From NCBI GenBank assembly GCA_020631735.1, contig CM036168.1, positions 96,700,932 to 96,764,931 of the forward strand: DNA of 64,000 bases. The letters are read 5' to 3'. A program made the position numbers and the translations under genes. This stretch comes from Saccharum officinarum. Taxonomy: Eukaryota > Streptophyta > Magnoliopsida > Poales > Poaceae. Shown here one piece after another: positions 10,534-22,612 of the stretch. The first letter of the stretch is position 1, and every line of letters begins with the position of its first letter. The notes under the pieces are model-generated. The model made no database searches and was not told where the DNA came from. It saw only the letters and a list, made by a program, of their open reading frames with translations.

Positions 10534-11722
10534 GTTGATGCACCCCATATATGACATGCCTCTCCTTCGAGCCCCAAGGTACAATTGGTTGACATGTCAT
10601 ACATTCTATACTAAGGACATGTTTAGTGCATCTAGTCATGTTTTCTTATGTTCTAGGCTCATTCATAAAAGTAAAATGGTTTTGAAGTTTATATGGTGCC
10701 ACTATTGTTTCCATCACTTGTATAATCTAGTGGTAGCATATAACTTGTTTAAGTAGCTTGTGATCCTAAGTGTTTAATCTAGATCTCTTGTCTAAATATT
10801 TGCTTCAACATGGTGCATGATAACCCTTCTAGTGAGGTGTGAAGAAGCTTGCCCTTGGATCAAACCGAAGCATTTTATTTATGCAAGCAATCTAGGTTGA
10901 ATCACAAACTTGATCCTCACCCCATAATTCAACATGATATTCTATCTAAAGTTAGTCCCTTGTGGTCATTGGTGCCAAAGGGGGAGAAAATGTAGTTCAC
11001 AAAGATAGAACTCAAAGGGGAGAAAATGTAGTTCACAAAGATAGAACTCGAAGGGGGAGAAAAATGTTGTTCACAAAGAAAGATTCTAAAAGGGGAGATT
11101 TGGTAAAAGAAGGGGATCAACTAAAACTTTGAGCACACAAGTAGGGGGAGCAAGCTCTTAAACATGAATGTTGCATTTCTATGTGCACTTCATATGTATG
11201 ATGTATAGTTATGCATTTCGTTTTCTCCGTACATTGCTTGTGTGGTGACTTGCTAGTATAATTTGAATGATGCATTGAAATACTAGCATGAATAGGAAGT
11301 AGTTAGATTTTTCTTGCTTCATGTTTTTCAAAGTGGTACTAGAGCCTTGCTTATAATGTTGATCTCACGAGGTTTCTAGTTATGTTTGTGCTTTTCCAAG
11401 TGGAATCTAACTACACAAGGTGCTAAGATGGTGTTTATCGCTACTCCGATGGTATCACGCTTCAAAGGTCTATAATCTAAAACACTTAGCACCTATTGGT
11501 AGACAATGCTCCTAATCTTTTCTATCTAACATGTATGCTTCCAAAATCCAAACATATAGCATACATGTAGGGGAGCCATTGCTATCAATTTGAATTCATG
11601 ATCACATGTCCATAATTCTTACACATGGTAATATACTTGGACAATGTGACAGGGGTTCAATCAAAATTTTATTATAACATCTTTGTGAAAGGGTTGTCAC
11701 CAATTACCAACAAGGGGGAGAT
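10534..11722 (+). other. 3' internal non-coding region of SIRE (second copy)
   Basis: Nearly identical to 1945-3135, including the short tandem GGGGAGAAAATGTAG repeats (about 10977-11090) and the final purine tract. Two one-base deletions relative to the first copy were noticed. Confidence 0.85.
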
Positions 11723-13639
11723 TGAAAGTCCTATGTTTGGTGTTGGTAATTAGTGACAATGCCTAAGTACTAATCCCATGCCTAAGTTGTATGTAGCATA
11801 TGAGGATTAGTACACTCCAAGGTTGGTGGCAAGATGGACATGGTGATCATGATGGCCACACCTGGATTTGGACGCAACCCTACGTGATCAAGGCAAAGGT
11901 ATATGCTTAAGGGTTGTGTTTTAGTAACCAAGACACCTAGTGGGTGTGGTTACATTACAGGATAGATAGTCGTACTATAAAGAGGGGAATGACGCGGCTA
12001 TTGAACTCCTAAGTGCCTCTAGATGTGCATTTCATGATCATATGCATTTGGATAGAACTAATATCGCCTCGAAAAATGATTGTGAAAATGCTAACACACT
12101 CACACATGACGAGATCACTTGGTGATGTTAGCACGTTTGCGACGGCGGTGGAGTTTAAGCGGTAGAGAGGGTTTGGGGTCCTCTCTCCCTCCCGCCGAGC
12201 GTGCGAGTGCGGGATTCAGGCGATTTCGGGGAAATGAAATGCCTATTTTCCACTACGCCGGAAGTCGGAAAAAGAAACGGAAGCGAACGGAGGTCACAAT
12301 GGTGACTGGACGCTGCACCGGACGTGGTCACGGTGTGACCGGACGCGTCCGGTCAGTGTCCAGTGTCTGCGCGTTTTTCAGTTGTTTGATCGGACGCGAG
12401 GCGCGTCTGGTCACAGGCGACCGGACGCGTCCGGTCGTCCAGGGAGCTTACTGGACTCCGATCGGACGCGGGCACTGTGGCGTCCGGTCAGTTCTTCAGC
12501 GCGTCCGGTCGCTGGTTCGTTTTGCGCGACTCAGTGCTGACCGGCGCGTCCGGTCAGTCACGGGACCGGCACGTCCGGTCGTGACCAGCGCGTCCGGTCG
12601 TTGCGACCGGCGCGTCCGGTCAGTGTTTCGAAAAAGAACCGTTGCGCGACCGGCGCGTCCGGTCCATGCGACCAGCGCGTCCGGTCAACGCAAGTTCGGC
12701 TGTTTCAAGTTTCTAACGGCTATATTCGAAGGGGTACGTCTATAAATACTCGTTGGTCGGCTCAAGGCTCTCTCTCTCGAACATTTGACATACTTGTGAG
12801 CACTTTGAGCTGAGCAACTCCCCTCCCACTCATCTCTCTTGCTTCTTTGCATATTCGAAGTGAGATTGAGTGATCCAAGTGCATTTATATTGTGAGATTG
12901 CATCTAGTTGGCACTTGGTGGTTGATTTGCTGCGGGATTCTTGTTTCTCTTGGTGGTTGCCGCCACCTAGACGGCTTGGAGCAGCTTGGAGGCGTTGGCA
13001 AGAGTTGGTGATTGTTCTTGGCCACCTCCGGTGATTGTGAGGGGTTTGTGCCTACCTCGGCGAAGCGCCAAAGGCAACATTAGTATATTGCTCGTGTCAT
13101 TGCAACCTTTTGCCATTTGGTAGGTTCTTGTGGCGCCTTTTGAGAGGCTCGGTGTGTGACCGATTAGCCACCGAACCACGTGGTGAAGAGGGACACAACG
13201 GGGACTAGCGTGCCGACAAGCACGTGAACCTCGGGATAAATCTTCGTGTCATCACTTTCATATTGTGATTGATTGATCCCGGTGTTCGGTTATCTTGGTA
13301 TTCATTGTTGATCATATTGGTTGGCTCAATACTTCGTCCCTCGGTGATACCCTCCTAACTCAACTCCACATTACTTTCTTAGTTATCTTTGCTAGCTAGT
13401 TAGCTTTGCTAGAGTAGCTTCTTTGTGTAGCTTGCTAGTTATAGTTTCCTTCTCGGTTTGACTTGTGCGGTTGAGTGCAATTACTAGAATTGTGAATTGG
13501 TTAGGTGGCTTGCAAACACCCCGTAGGCTAAGCAAAACTCGCATCTCGCTATTTGTTTTATTGATAAACTTGTTTAGCTTGTCTTTGTAGAAAATTTTAA
13601 TAGGCTATTCACCCCCCCTCTAGCCATCAAGACCTTTCA
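11723..13639 (+). repeat. Complete SIRE LTR (3')
   Basis: 1917 bp, TGAAAGTCC...GACCTTTCA, followed directly by the duplicated GAGGC. Differences from the 3136-5052 LTR found by eye include T/C at about 12697, G/A at about 13217, T/C at about 13279 and C/T at about 13337, plus one G lost and one C gained. TATA box at 12741-12748. Confidence 0.93.
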
Positions 13640-13644
13640 GAGGC
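13640..13644 (+). repeat. Target-site duplication GAGGC (right)
   Basis: Exact copy of 1507-1511, directly after the CA end of the 3' LTR. Confidence 0.93.
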
Positions 13645-14389
13645 GCTGGATAACTTCGGCAAGACGAAGGCCGATTGGACTCCTGAGGAGATCCGCATGG
13701 ATCAGAAGGCTCTCGCCCTAATTCAGTTACATCTTCATAATGATATTTTGCAGGAGTGTCTGAAAGAGAAAACTGCTGCAAAACTATGGCTGAAACTAGA
13801 ATCGATCTGTATATACAAGGATCTAACCAGTAAGATGCAGATGAAGATAAATCTGTTTACTCTGAAGATGAAGGAGGAGGATTCGGTGATGACCCACATC
13901 GCTGAATTCAAGAAGATCGGGACCGACCTAGTGTCGATGGAGGTGAAGTATGATGATGAGGACTTAGGTCTTCTACTGTTATGTTCTTTGCCAAATTCGT
14001 ATGCAAATTTTCGTGACACCATACTTTTGAGCCGTGATGAACTAACCCTAAAGAAAGTTTATGAGGCTCTCCAGTCTAAGGAGAAGATGAAAGTTATGGT
14101 GCAGCATGACGGAACGTCGTCCTCAAAGGGCGAAGCTTTGCATGTGAGAGGCAGAACTGATAACAGATCCTCATATGATAGCAATGATGGTAGAAAGAAC
14201 TACGAGAGGAGAGGTCGTTCAAAGTCCAAGCCGCATGGTAATAAAAAGTTCTGTGTTTATTGTAAGCTGACAAATTATAATGTTGAGGATTGCAGAAAAG
14301 TACAGAATAAGGAGAAGAGAAAAACAAGTCGGCTGGTAAGGTCTCTATTGCTGCTGCTGCGTCTGATGATGATTCTGGAGATTGTCTGA
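13645..14389 (+). pseudogene. Gag remainder of the Tork-like copia
   Basis: Continues the gag frame interrupted at 1511. It encodes the copia gag core (LWLKLESI, LPNSYANFRDTIL) and one CCHC knuckle with the pattern CVYCKLTNYNVEDC, in which the usual His of CCHC is Asn (HxxxxC becomes NxxxxC). A frameshift near 14325 moves the reading frame: after it the gag frame runs into a meaningless Leu-rich tail that stops at 14389, while the correct pol frame is already open. Gag is therefore defective in the nucleocapsid and disconnected from pol. Confidence 0.85.
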
Positions 14390-16885
14390 TAGTGCTTGCT
14401 GGTTGTGTTGCTAGTCATGATGAATGGATTCTAGATTCCGCATGTTCATTTCATATTTGCACTAACAGAAATTGGTTTAGTTCATATAAGTCTGTGCAGA
14501 AAGGGGATGTTGTGCGGATGGGAGATGATAACCCATGTGACGTCGTGGGGATTGGATCAGTTCAGATCAAGACTGATGATGGCATGACACGCACGCTGAA
14601 AAACGTCAGGTATATACCAGGGATGTCTAGGAATCTTATCTTATTGAGCACGCTTGATGCAGAAGGTTACAAATATTCCGGTTCAGATGGCATTCTGAAG
14701 GTATCAAAAGGTTCTCTTGTCTGTTTGAAAGGTGATCTTAATTCTGCAAAGTTATATGTCCTTAGAGGGTGTACTTTACATGGTTCTGATTCCGCTGCTA
14801 CTGCTGTTACTAATGATGAACCTAGTAAAACTAATCTTTGGCATATGCGTTTGGGGACATATGAGTCACCATGGTATGACAGATTTGATGAAGAGAAACC
14901 TGCTGAAATGCTGGACTTCGAGTAAGATCAAGTTTTGTGAGCATTGCATTTTCGGCAAGCATAAGAGGGTACAGTTCAACACTTCTATTCACACCACCAA
15001 AGGTACTTTTGATTATGTTCATGCTGATTTATGGGGTCCTTTTAAGAAGCCCTCACTTGGTGGTGCTCGTTACATGCTTACAATTATTGATGATTACTCT
15101 AGAAGGGTTTGGACTTATTTTCTAAAACAGAAAGATGATACTTTTGCTGCTTTTAAGAACTGGAAAGTAATGATAGAAAGACAAACTGAAAGGAAGGTAA
15201 AATTGCTTCGTACTGATACTGGTGGAGAATTTTGTTCGCATGCCTTTAATGATTATTGCAGACAAGAAGGCATTGTTAGGCATCACACCATACCCCATAC
15301 TCCATAACAGAATGGTGTGGCTGAACGGATGAACAGAACCATTATCTCCAGGGCCCGTTGCATGTTGTCTCATGCAAGGATAATCAAGCGTTTTTGGGCT
15401 GAAGCTGCTAATACTGCCTGTTACTTGATAAACAGGTCACCTTCTATTCCATTAAATAAGAAAACTCCTATTGAGGTATGGTCTGGTACGCCTGCTGATT
15501 ATTCACAGTTAAAAGTTTTTGGATGCACTACTTATGCTCATGTTGACAATGAAAAATTAGAGCCTAGAGCTGTTAAGTGTCTTTTCCTTGGTTATGGTTC
15601 GGGAATCAAAGGCTATAAATTGAGGAATCCTGAAACAGGGAAGACTTTTATGAGCAGGAGTGTTGTATTCAATGAATCTGTGATGTTTACTAACAGTTTG
15701 CCCTCAGAACGTGTTTCAGAAAAAGAGTTGCAGCGTATGCGCATGCAGGTGGAGCATGTTGATGATGATATAGGTGTGCAGGTGGAGCCTGCTGATGAGC
15801 AGGATGACCATAATAATGATGTTGCAGATAATGATGATCCTGATGATGTTCAACAAACTCCTCCTATTTTACAGCTAGAGGAGGAATTACCTATTGCTCA
15901 ACGCAAGTCAAAAAGGACAGTTGTACCTCCTAAACGTCTTATCGAAGAATGTAATTTGTTTTACTATGCTTTGAGTTATGCTGAATAGGTGGAGAATGTT
16001 CATGAGCCAGCAACCTATAAAGAAGTTATTCGTTGTGCTGATAGTGAGAATTGGATTTCTGCTATGCATGAGGAGATGCAGTCTCTTGAGAAGAACAATA
16101 CATGGGAGGTTGTTCCTTTGCCTAAGAAAAAGAAGACCATAAATTGCAAGTGGATCTTCAAGAGAAAGGAGGGTTTATCTCTAAGCGAGCCTCCAAAGTA
16201 TAAGGCAAGGTTAGTTGCAAAAGGCTACAGTCAAGTTCCGGGTGTTGACTATAATGATGTGTTCTCTCCAGTGGTAAAACACAGTTCAATTCGTACTTTC
16301 TTGAGTATTGTTGCTTCACATGATCTTAAGCTTGAGCAGTTAGATGTGAAGACTGCGTTTTTGCATGGAGAGCTAGAGGAGGACATATACATGGACCAAC
16401 CGGAAGGGTTCATAGTGCCTGGCAAGAAAAAATATGTGTGCAAGTTGAAGCGCTCCTTGTATGGTTTGAAACAGTCCCCTCGTCAGTGGAACAAGAGGTT
16501 TGATTCATTTATGTTGTCACACAGTTTTAAAAGATCTAGATATGATAGCTGTGTTTACATCAAGCATGTTAATGGATCACTTATATATTTGTTGTTATAT
16601 GTTGATGATATGCTGATTGCTGCCAAGAGCAAGAATAAAATCACTAAGTTAAAGAAGTTGTTAAGTAGTGAGTTTGATATGAAAGATCTTGGTAGTGCTA
16701 AGAAAATTCTTGGTACGGAAATTAGTAGAGACAGAAAATATGGTTTGCTATTTCTTAGTCAACAAAATTATTTCAAGAAAGTTCTTCAGTGTTTCAACAT
16801 GCAAAATGCTAAGGCTGTTAGTACCCCTATTGCACCTCACTTTAAGTTGTCAGTTGCTCAGTGTCCTAGTACAGATGCAGAGATT
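14390..16885 (+). pseudogene. Pol of the Tork-like copia (protease, integrase, RT), broken
   Basis: Recognisable in order: protease WILDSACSFHIC, integrase zinc finger and core (HADLWGPF, TDTGGEF, and VAERMNRT with Glu), RT with KARLVAKGYSQ and LYVDDML. Breaks: an extra G in the GGGG run near 14855 shifts the frame in the integrase zinc finger; TAA at 15305-15307 replaces Gln in the motif before NGVAERMN; TAG at 15986-15988 separates integrase from RT; a MITE at 16886 cuts off RNase H. Not functional. Confidence 0.9.
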
Positions 16886-17014
16886 GGGGCCGTTCAGCTG
16901 GAATTATAAGCCGACTGAAAAACACTGTTGGCTGATTTTTTGTGAGAGAAAAATACTGTTTCGGCTGAAAAAACAAGCCGAATAAGACGGATTATAAGCG
17001 AGATGAACAGGGCC
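16886..17014 (+). mobile_element. 129-bp MITE inserted in the copia pol
   Basis: The insert begins GGGGCCGTTCAGC and ends GATGAACAGGGCC, an imperfect terminal inverted repeat. ATT occurs on both sides (16883-16885 and 17015-17017). Removing the insert and one ATT restores the pol frame across the site (TDAEI joined to EYMSMVPYSSAVGS). The 3-bp duplication fits the PIF/Harbinger group, although TTA is more usual. Confidence 0.85.
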
Positions 17015-17017
17015 ATT

Positions 17018-17686
17018 GAGTACATGTCAATGGTTCCTTATTCTAGTGCTGTTGGGTCTTTGATGTATGCCATGGTTTGCTCTCGTCCAGATTTGTCATA
17101 TGCTATGAGTCTTTTTAGTAGATATATGTCTAATCCTGCCAAAGAACATTGGAGGGCAGTTCAGTGGATTTTCAAGTACCTCAGAGGCACAGCAGATTCA
17201 TGTTTAAAGTTTGGAAGAACAGATAAGGGTCTCATTGGTTATGTGGATTCTGATTATGCTGCTGATCTAGACAGGCGAAGATCAATTACTGGTTATGTGT
17301 TTACTGTTGGCAGTTGTGCTGTGAGTTGGAAGGCTACGTTACAGTCTGTTGTTGCTTTGTCTACTACTGAAGTAGAATATATGGCTATTTGTGAAGCGTG
17401 CAAAGAATTAATATGGTTGAAAGGTTTGTACGCTGAGTGGAATTGAATCTTGCATAAGTTTGCACTGTGACAGTCAAAGTGCAATTTACCTCACTAAAGA
17501 TCAGATGTTCCATGAGAGAACTAAGCACATAGATATCAAATATCATTTGTGCGTGATGTGATTGAAGAAGGTAAGCTGAAGGTATGCAATATTAGTACTC
17601 ATGATAATCCTGCTGATATGATGACAAAGTCTGTTCCTGTTGCTAAGTTTGAGTTATGCTCAAGCTTAGTTGGTTTAATTGAATAG
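17018..17686 (+). pseudogene. RNase H segment of the Tork-like copia pol
   Basis: Continues pol after the MITE: SRPDLSYAMSLFSRYM, then RNase H motifs VDSDYAAD and LSTTEVEYMA. A frameshift at about 17445 puts the last part ([34 protein letters not shown]) in another frame, which ends at TAG 17684-17686. Non-coding sequence and the purine tract follow, then the 3' LTR. Confidence 0.85.
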
Positions 17687-17785
17687 TCCAAGAGACTATT
17701 GTTGGCACCAGCGGTTTTCTATCTTTGTTGTTCAGGATGATGGGTTGATTTATGATACAAGATGAATTTGTCTCAAGGTGGAGTT

Positions 17786-18170
17786 TGTTGGAGTTATTCT
17801 AAATTCACTGCAAGATATAGGCCGGGCTTCTGACGGAGCGAAGCGGAGGCCTGTAGATGCCGAAGGCTGGGCCGGAGCGTAGTGGAGTCTGAAGCCGGTC
17901 CATCAGGCCGCGGCCGTGCACACACGGGGGGTGCGGGGGGGCTCCCCCCGCGGTACGGTACATATATACCCTTGCTAGGGTTTCTTGGAGACCCGATTCT
18001 TTTTGTAAGCCGCCACAGGCGTGTAACCCAAAACTCTTGAGATAGTGAGATTGTTGCTGGCTGGTGCCCGTGGTTTTTCCCCTTCGCATTGGAAGGGTTT
18101 TCCACGTTAAATCGTGTCTCCGTTGTGATTGATTTCGTTTTACTTCATATTCCATACGTCGTTCATAACA
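17786..18170 (+). repeat. 3' LTR of the Tork-like copia
   Basis: 385 bp, TGTTGGAGTTATTC...CATAACA, preceded by the purine-rich CAAGGTGGAGTT. Its second part matches 1149-1365. Its first part (17786-17930) is related to a reverse-oriented fragment at about 22611-22785. The next bases, GGGGA, were not found before the 5' LTR. Confidence 0.85.
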
Positions 18171-19791
18171 GGGGAGTCATGGAGGGGAGGGGAGCGATGC
18201 CGCGGAGGAGAGGGGAGCGACGAGTCCTGGGGGCCGGGGTGTCCTGCGCTCACGGAGGAGACTGAGGCAGCCACGGATCGCATGAGGAAGGGAGCAGGAT
18301 TCGCGACAATCTTTCCTAGGGGCGATTGCGGGATCACGGCAGTCGCGGGATCAACGTGGCCCCACCTGGCGGCGCGGTTTGGAGGCGCGGTATCGTAGGT
18401 GGGAGGCAGACGGATGAAGAATTTTGTCGCACAAAAAAAATGTCGATCTTTTATTCTTTTTAGTTGCAGGAGATGTGATCGACCGACCAAAAGCTTAGAG
18501 TAGAGGAAGGAAGAAGGCGCTGGCTGCATGTTAGGAGGAAAGCCTGACTGTGGGTGGTTAGGAACGGAATTAAGTGATGCTTCTAGATAGTATATGTGTT
18601 GTGATTTGTGAAGTTTCTTCTCAATTATATGCAAGTCAGCAATGGTTCCCTGTCTCTTAGGACCTACCTTGTATTAAAAATATAGGAGGTCAGCCAAGCA
18701 CGAGTCAATTCATATTTTCTAAACTAAACCCCTCTCCTGCATTGGAAGGAGATGCAGGGTTCGTATCACAGCCGAGGTTCAAAATTTCGGCGGAATTTCA
18801 TCGAAATTTTACAAAAATTGGTAATTTCTGGGGAGGCCAAAAAAAATTCTAATACCCAAATCAAAACCCCTGATCTCAGCACAAAGGCTTCAGTAAGCAG
18901 TTGATATGCTGGTGCTTGTTCCTTTCTTTTGAGGAATGGCTGATGAACACTGACATATATCAGAGCAAGACTTGAGCAAAGCCAGAAGTTTCTACTTTCT
19001 AGGACCCAAAAGATTGAAGCATGTTGAGGAATGCCTGCAGGACGGAAATATTTCATTGTTCTGAAACACCGGCCGTCCAGCACTTGGGCACCTGAGAGCC
19101 GTCCGATCTAAGTTATGCAGCCTGGATCGGACCAATGGCAGAGGCGCCGGCAAAGGTCGAAGCAGAGGACGGCTGCTCACTTGGCCGGCGAAGTAGACAA
19201 CATGCATTCTGCGACTACTAGGAACAGCACGAGGCAGAGTGCAGCAACAGCATCTGCAAATTGGCAGCTGCAGCTAGCACTGGCAGCGTCTGTAATTAGC
19301 GTACATGTCAAACTGTTCTAGGTATGATTCAAGCCATGAAACAACAACAGTTAACATACCAACACAATCATCAATCCATACATGTCAAACTTTAACCTTT
19401 ACTGATAATATTTACAAGATTTCAGAAGGCTAAATGCTTCAACAGTTTTGAAACTACATACCATTTGAGCATCACTACCCTTTTTTCTCAATCATGTAGG
19501 AAAAGTAATGTTGCTCAAATGTTATGTAGTTGAAGAATTCGGTTATCTTTTTTCACTTTTTTTTTTCTTTTTCTATATTTTTCTTTTTTTTTAGAGGAAG
19601 CATTCATCTACCTAGAATGTTATGCATCCGTAAAACTTGGTGGAGAGGAGGCTGCTGAGGAGATAAAATTGTTGGCACCTCCTTACCACAGCTACTAACC
19701 CCCCTTGGCTTGGCAGGGAGATCACCTAACCTAATTATCAGCCCATCAGTTCTTCTTAGCTAAGTATTTAGGTGTTGAGCGCCTTGCCTTC
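18171..19791. other. Intergenic sequence downstream of the receptor kinase
   Basis: No gene recognised. Open frames here (for example 18140-18634 minus) show no family features. The stretch 19550-19600 is a T-rich run. The 3'UTR of the minus-strand kinase gene should lie just left of 19792. Confidence 0.4.
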
Positions 19792-21987
19792 CTAGTAAGA
19801 AGGGGGTCGGAGTTCCCTTAGGCGTCGAACAACATGCTTCATTGTGGGCCTAGAAGCAAGAGACTCCTGCGTGCACCGGACCGCCAGGTTCAGGAACTCA
19901 ACCAGATCATCATGCGGGGCCTTCTCCCACAAGCCTTCGATGAAGAACTCGCGAACCCTGCCTCTTTGGATAAGCTTCACAGCCCAGCTGACAATGTTGA
20001 AACCATCTCCATATGGAGAAAATGATGGGTCCAGTGCTTTCTTGTCTGAGATCAGCTCCAGCAGCACAACTCCGTAGCTGTAGACATCTGCCTTGTCAGA
20101 CACGCGGCATGTCATTGCATACTCAGGAGCCACATACCCAAAAGTACCAGCAACATCCGTTGTCGCATGCGTTTCTGAGTTCCGGAGAAGCCTTGCCAAT
20201 CCAAAATCAGAAAGGTAGGCGTTGCATTCATTGTCGAGCAATATGTTGTTTGGCTTGACATCTCGGTGCAGAATGCGGGGGACGCATTCGTCATGCATGT
20301 ACGCAAGCGCATGAGCAACATCCAGAGCAATCTTGTGAAGCCTTCTCCAGCTGATTGGCCTCTTACCCCTCTCTTGTATGAACCTTTCCAGGCTGCCACC
20401 TGGCAGATAGTTGTATATCAGAAACATCTCCGACTCACTGATGTGGTACCCCAAGAGAGTGACAAGATGAGGATGACGGCATTGCCCAAGAATCCTCACT
20501 TCTGCTTGGAACTCCTTGTCGCCATGCTGCTTCCCAATAGCAAGCCTCTTTATTGCCACAAGAACTCTAGGTGCCACCTCGGCTCTGTATGTCGCGCCAA
20601 AGCCGCCGTTGCCAATGCAGTTGCTAGCATTGAAATTCCCAGTGGCGCGGACAACAGTCTCATATGTCAGGGGGCCTCCAATTTCAACATCAGCGAAAAT
20701 CTTGACTTCCCTTCCCCTAAAAGTGCGCTTTGATGCTCTCTGAGGCCATTTCCTTGTGCAGATGCACAGGGTGAGTGCAACTAACAGAACCACAACAATG
20801 GCTGATGCTGAAGCTATGGCAGCAATCTCTTTGATACCCAAGCCACCATCACCATTGCTGCTACTGCTGCTGCTGGGGCTGCCATTAGAAGTGCCCGGCC
20901 TTGTCTCAGACAGCTCACGGATAATTGTTGGCATAGGAGAAACAGGAAACAGATCACCAGTAACTGAATGAACAGTAACTACATGAACTGGTGAGACGGC
21001 AGCAGCAGCATTAACACCAGCAGTTATCTCCTCCTCCCCAGATAGTTTGTTGTTGTCAAGCAGTAAAACCGTGTGATTTCGCAGTGCCACAAGATCAACA
21101 GGAACCTCCCCTGATAGAGAATTGTTGGACAAATTAAGAAATTCCAGCGACCCCAGCTGGCCCAAACTGGAAGGTATCTCACCGCTGAAATTGTTGCCGG
21201 ACAACGAGAGAAATTTCAGGTTCTTGAGCTCCGCGAGGCCTGAGGGAAGCCGGCCGTGGAGCAAGTTGCCGCTGAGATCCATCCGGACGAGGCTTCTGCA
21301 ATGGAGGAGCGCCGGCGGCAAGTCGCCAGTGAGCCTGTTGCCGGACAGGTCCAGAACCCGGAGACGCGCGAGCTCCCCAATCCGCGGCGGGATGGTTCCA
21401 GCCAACGAATTGGAGGACAGGCGCAGGCGCCGGAGCGCAGCGCAGCTCCCCAACGCCGGCGGGATTGCCCCGCTCAGCCGGTTCCCGGAAAGCTCCAAGC
21501 TTTTCAGCTCTTCCGGGAAGGTGGCCGGCAGGCGGCCACGGAGGGAGTTGCCGGCGAGGTTGAGCACCTGGAGGCGCCGCAGCCGCCAGAGCTGCGGAGG
21601 AATCTCGCCGCGGAGCCCCGCCGAAGGAAAGGCGATCGATTTGAGCTCGGTGAGGCGAGCGACCGCCGGGGACAGCTCCCCTGCGACTGCGAGGCGGCCG
21701 CCGGGTGGGGACGGGAGCGTGAGGGCCACGACGCGCCCGGACCCCGCGTCGTCGCAGGTGACCCCCGGCCAGGAACAGTGGTGCGCGCCGGAATCCGGCG
21801 ACCACTGGCGGAGAGCGTCGACGGAGCCGGCGCCGGAGGTGAGGCCGCGCTTGAGGTGGAGCAGCGCCGGCATGTCGTCCTGCTGCTCCGGCAAGGACGA
21901 CGGCGAGGACGCGACGGAGGCGGTGGTGAGGAGGAGGTGGAGAGCGAAGAGGACGGCGGTGGTGGCGGAGCGGCGGAGGAAGGCCAT
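19792..21987 (-). CDS. LRR receptor-like protein kinase, RPK1/RPK2 (TOADSTOOL2) type
   Basis: 731 residues in one exon. Signal peptide about 1-27; LRR N-terminal cap about 38-80 with CSWPGVTC; about eight leucine-rich repeats (105-315); Ser-rich juxtamembrane 366-379; transmembrane helix about 388-410; kinase about 448-728. Catalytic features: glycine loop GNGGFGATY 459-467, Lys480 in VAIK, HRD 574-576 with VKPNN, DFG 594-596, APE 620-622, so an active RD-type Ser/Thr kinase is expected at the plasma membrane. The C-terminal pattern ([46 protein letters not shown]) is typical of subfamily LRR-XV. RPK2 has about 1150 residues and RPK1 about 540, so the ectodomain is intermediate; the ligand cannot be told. 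RPK2-type proteins act in CLE-peptide signalling and anther or embryo patterning. Confidence 0.9.
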   Translation of the reverse strand: MAFLRRSATTAVLFALHLLLTTASVASSPSSLPEQQDDMPALLHLKRGLTSGAGSVDALRQWSPDSGAHHCSWPGVTCDDAGSGRVVALTLPSPPGGRLAVAGELSPAVARLTELKSIAFPSAGLRGEIPPQLWRLRRLQVLNLAGNSLRGRLPATFPEELKSLELSGNRLSGAIPPALGSCAALRRLRLSSNSLAGTIPPRIGELARLRVLDLSGNRLTGDLPPALLHCRSLVRMDLSGNLLHGRLPSGLAELKNLKFLSLSGNNFSGEIPSSLGQLGSLEFLNLSNNSLSGEVPVDLVALRNHTVLLLDNNKLSGEEEITAGVNAAAAVSPVHVVTVHSVTGDLFPVSPMPTIIRELSETRPGTSNGSPSSSSSSNGDGGLGIKEIAAIASASAIVVVLLVALTLCICTRKWPQRASKRTFRGREVKIFADVEIGGPLTYETVVRATGNFNASNCIGNGGFGATYRAEVAPRVLVAIKRLAIGKQHGDKEFQAEVRILGQCRHPHLVTLLGYHISESEMFLIYNYLPGGSLERFIQERGKRPISWRRLHKIALDVAHALAYMHDECVPRILHRDVKPNNILLDNECNAYLSDFGLARLLRNSETHATTDVAGTFGYVAPEYAMTCRVSDKADVYSYGVVLLELISDKKALDPSFSPYGDGFNIVSWAVKLIQRGRVREFFIEGLWEKAPHDDLVEFLNLAVRCTQESLASRPTMKHVVRRLRELRPPSY

Positions 21988-22284
21988 CTCCGACCAGTCG
22001 CCGAAGCGGAACGGGAGCGGTGGTGGGGAGCTTTGTCTGGGTCAGTCAGTGGCGACCGAGTGACTCTCCGAGTCTGCCGACTGCTGTCGAAGTGTCGATG
22101 GACTCGGAGACAAGTACTGGTACACGAGGTGGGGCCCACGCCCGGGGGCTGAACTTTCATATAGGTCAGGAATGGAGGACTGTGGAGTGATTTCAGGAAA
22201 TGCGAGGGGGCAGAGTGCGACGGGATGCTTGGCTTTTTGGCCTTGTGGTGTTCAATTGTTCATCGATGCGTTCGAATTTTTAGC

Positions 22285-22612
22285 TTTTGGACCCTTTTTT
22301 TTAAAAAAAGATTTTCACAACCATGCCTCAGGTGGTCCTGTAAAAAAAAATAGATCCTTACCTTGGCGCCGTAGTCCAGAGTCATTTTCTAGGTGTCGCT
22401 GACGTGGCTACCTGCATGAGGCGGATGTGTCATGAGCTCAACGCCGTAGATCTTGGCGCCAAGCTCGGCACCTATTACTACGGCGTCGAGCTATGGAAAT
22501 TGATAAATTTGATTTTTTTTTCATGACTTGGATATTGAGAAATCTAGAGTTTTTACAATGACTTATTGTTTGATCACTTAAACAATCTAGAAATACTTAA
22601 CATAAAAAATTT
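22285..22612 (+). repeat. Second copy of the dispersed repeat seen at 150-500
   Basis: Shares with 150-500 the CCTTGGCGCC block, the CGAGCTATGGAAATT block, CATGACTTGGATATTGAGAA and AATCTAGAAATACTTAA. The copies are clearly diverged with indels. Family not recognised. Confidence 0.7.

Larger units (their letters stand above)
1512..13639 (+). mobile_element. Three-LTR SIRE/Maximus-type copia complex
   Basis: A young copia insertion flanked by GAGGC. The order is a 5' LTR stub (1512-1649), the RNase H end of pol plus 3' untranslated region (1646-3135), a complete LTR (3136-5052), primer-binding site, gag (5107-7296), pol (7339-10533), 3' region (10534-11722) and a complete LTR (11723-13639). 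The two complete LTRs are both 1917 bp; by eye I found about four substitutions and two one-base indels between them. The two 3' internal segments (1646-3135 and 10235-11722) differ mainly by two one-base indels. SIRE/Maximus assignment is inferred from the long LTR, the large gag with two zinc knuckles and the tandem GGGGGAGAAAATG repeats before the 3' LTR. Confidence 0.9.
1149..18170 (+). mobile_element. Decayed Tork-like Ty1/copia retrotransposon, split by a nested SIRE complex
   Basis: This is the host element of the nest. Its parts are a 5' LTR remnant (about 1149-1365), a primer-binding site at 1368-1380 (TGGTACCGGAGCT, close to the initiator-Met tRNA 3' complement), the gag start at 1399, a 12.1-kb insertion, the rest of gag and pol (13645-17686), a purine tract near 17777-17785 and a 3' LTR (17786-18170). 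The domain order protease-integrase-RT-RNase H is that of Ty1/copia. The Tork (Tnt1-like) clade is my inference from the LDSAC protease and the short LTR. Coding is broken by frameshifts near 14325, 14855 and 17445, stops at 15305 and 15986, and a MITE at 16886. The first part of the 5' LTR does not match the 3' LTR, and no target duplication was found. Confidence 0.85.

Noticed and set aside
18140..18634. 164-codon minus-strand frame after the copia 3' LTR
   Set aside because: Crosses the LTR boundary and has no recognisable family.
21122..22152. Long plus-strand open frames opposite the receptor kinase
   Set aside because: Antisense to the GC-rich LRR coding region; low-complexity Arg/Glu/Gly content and no domain.
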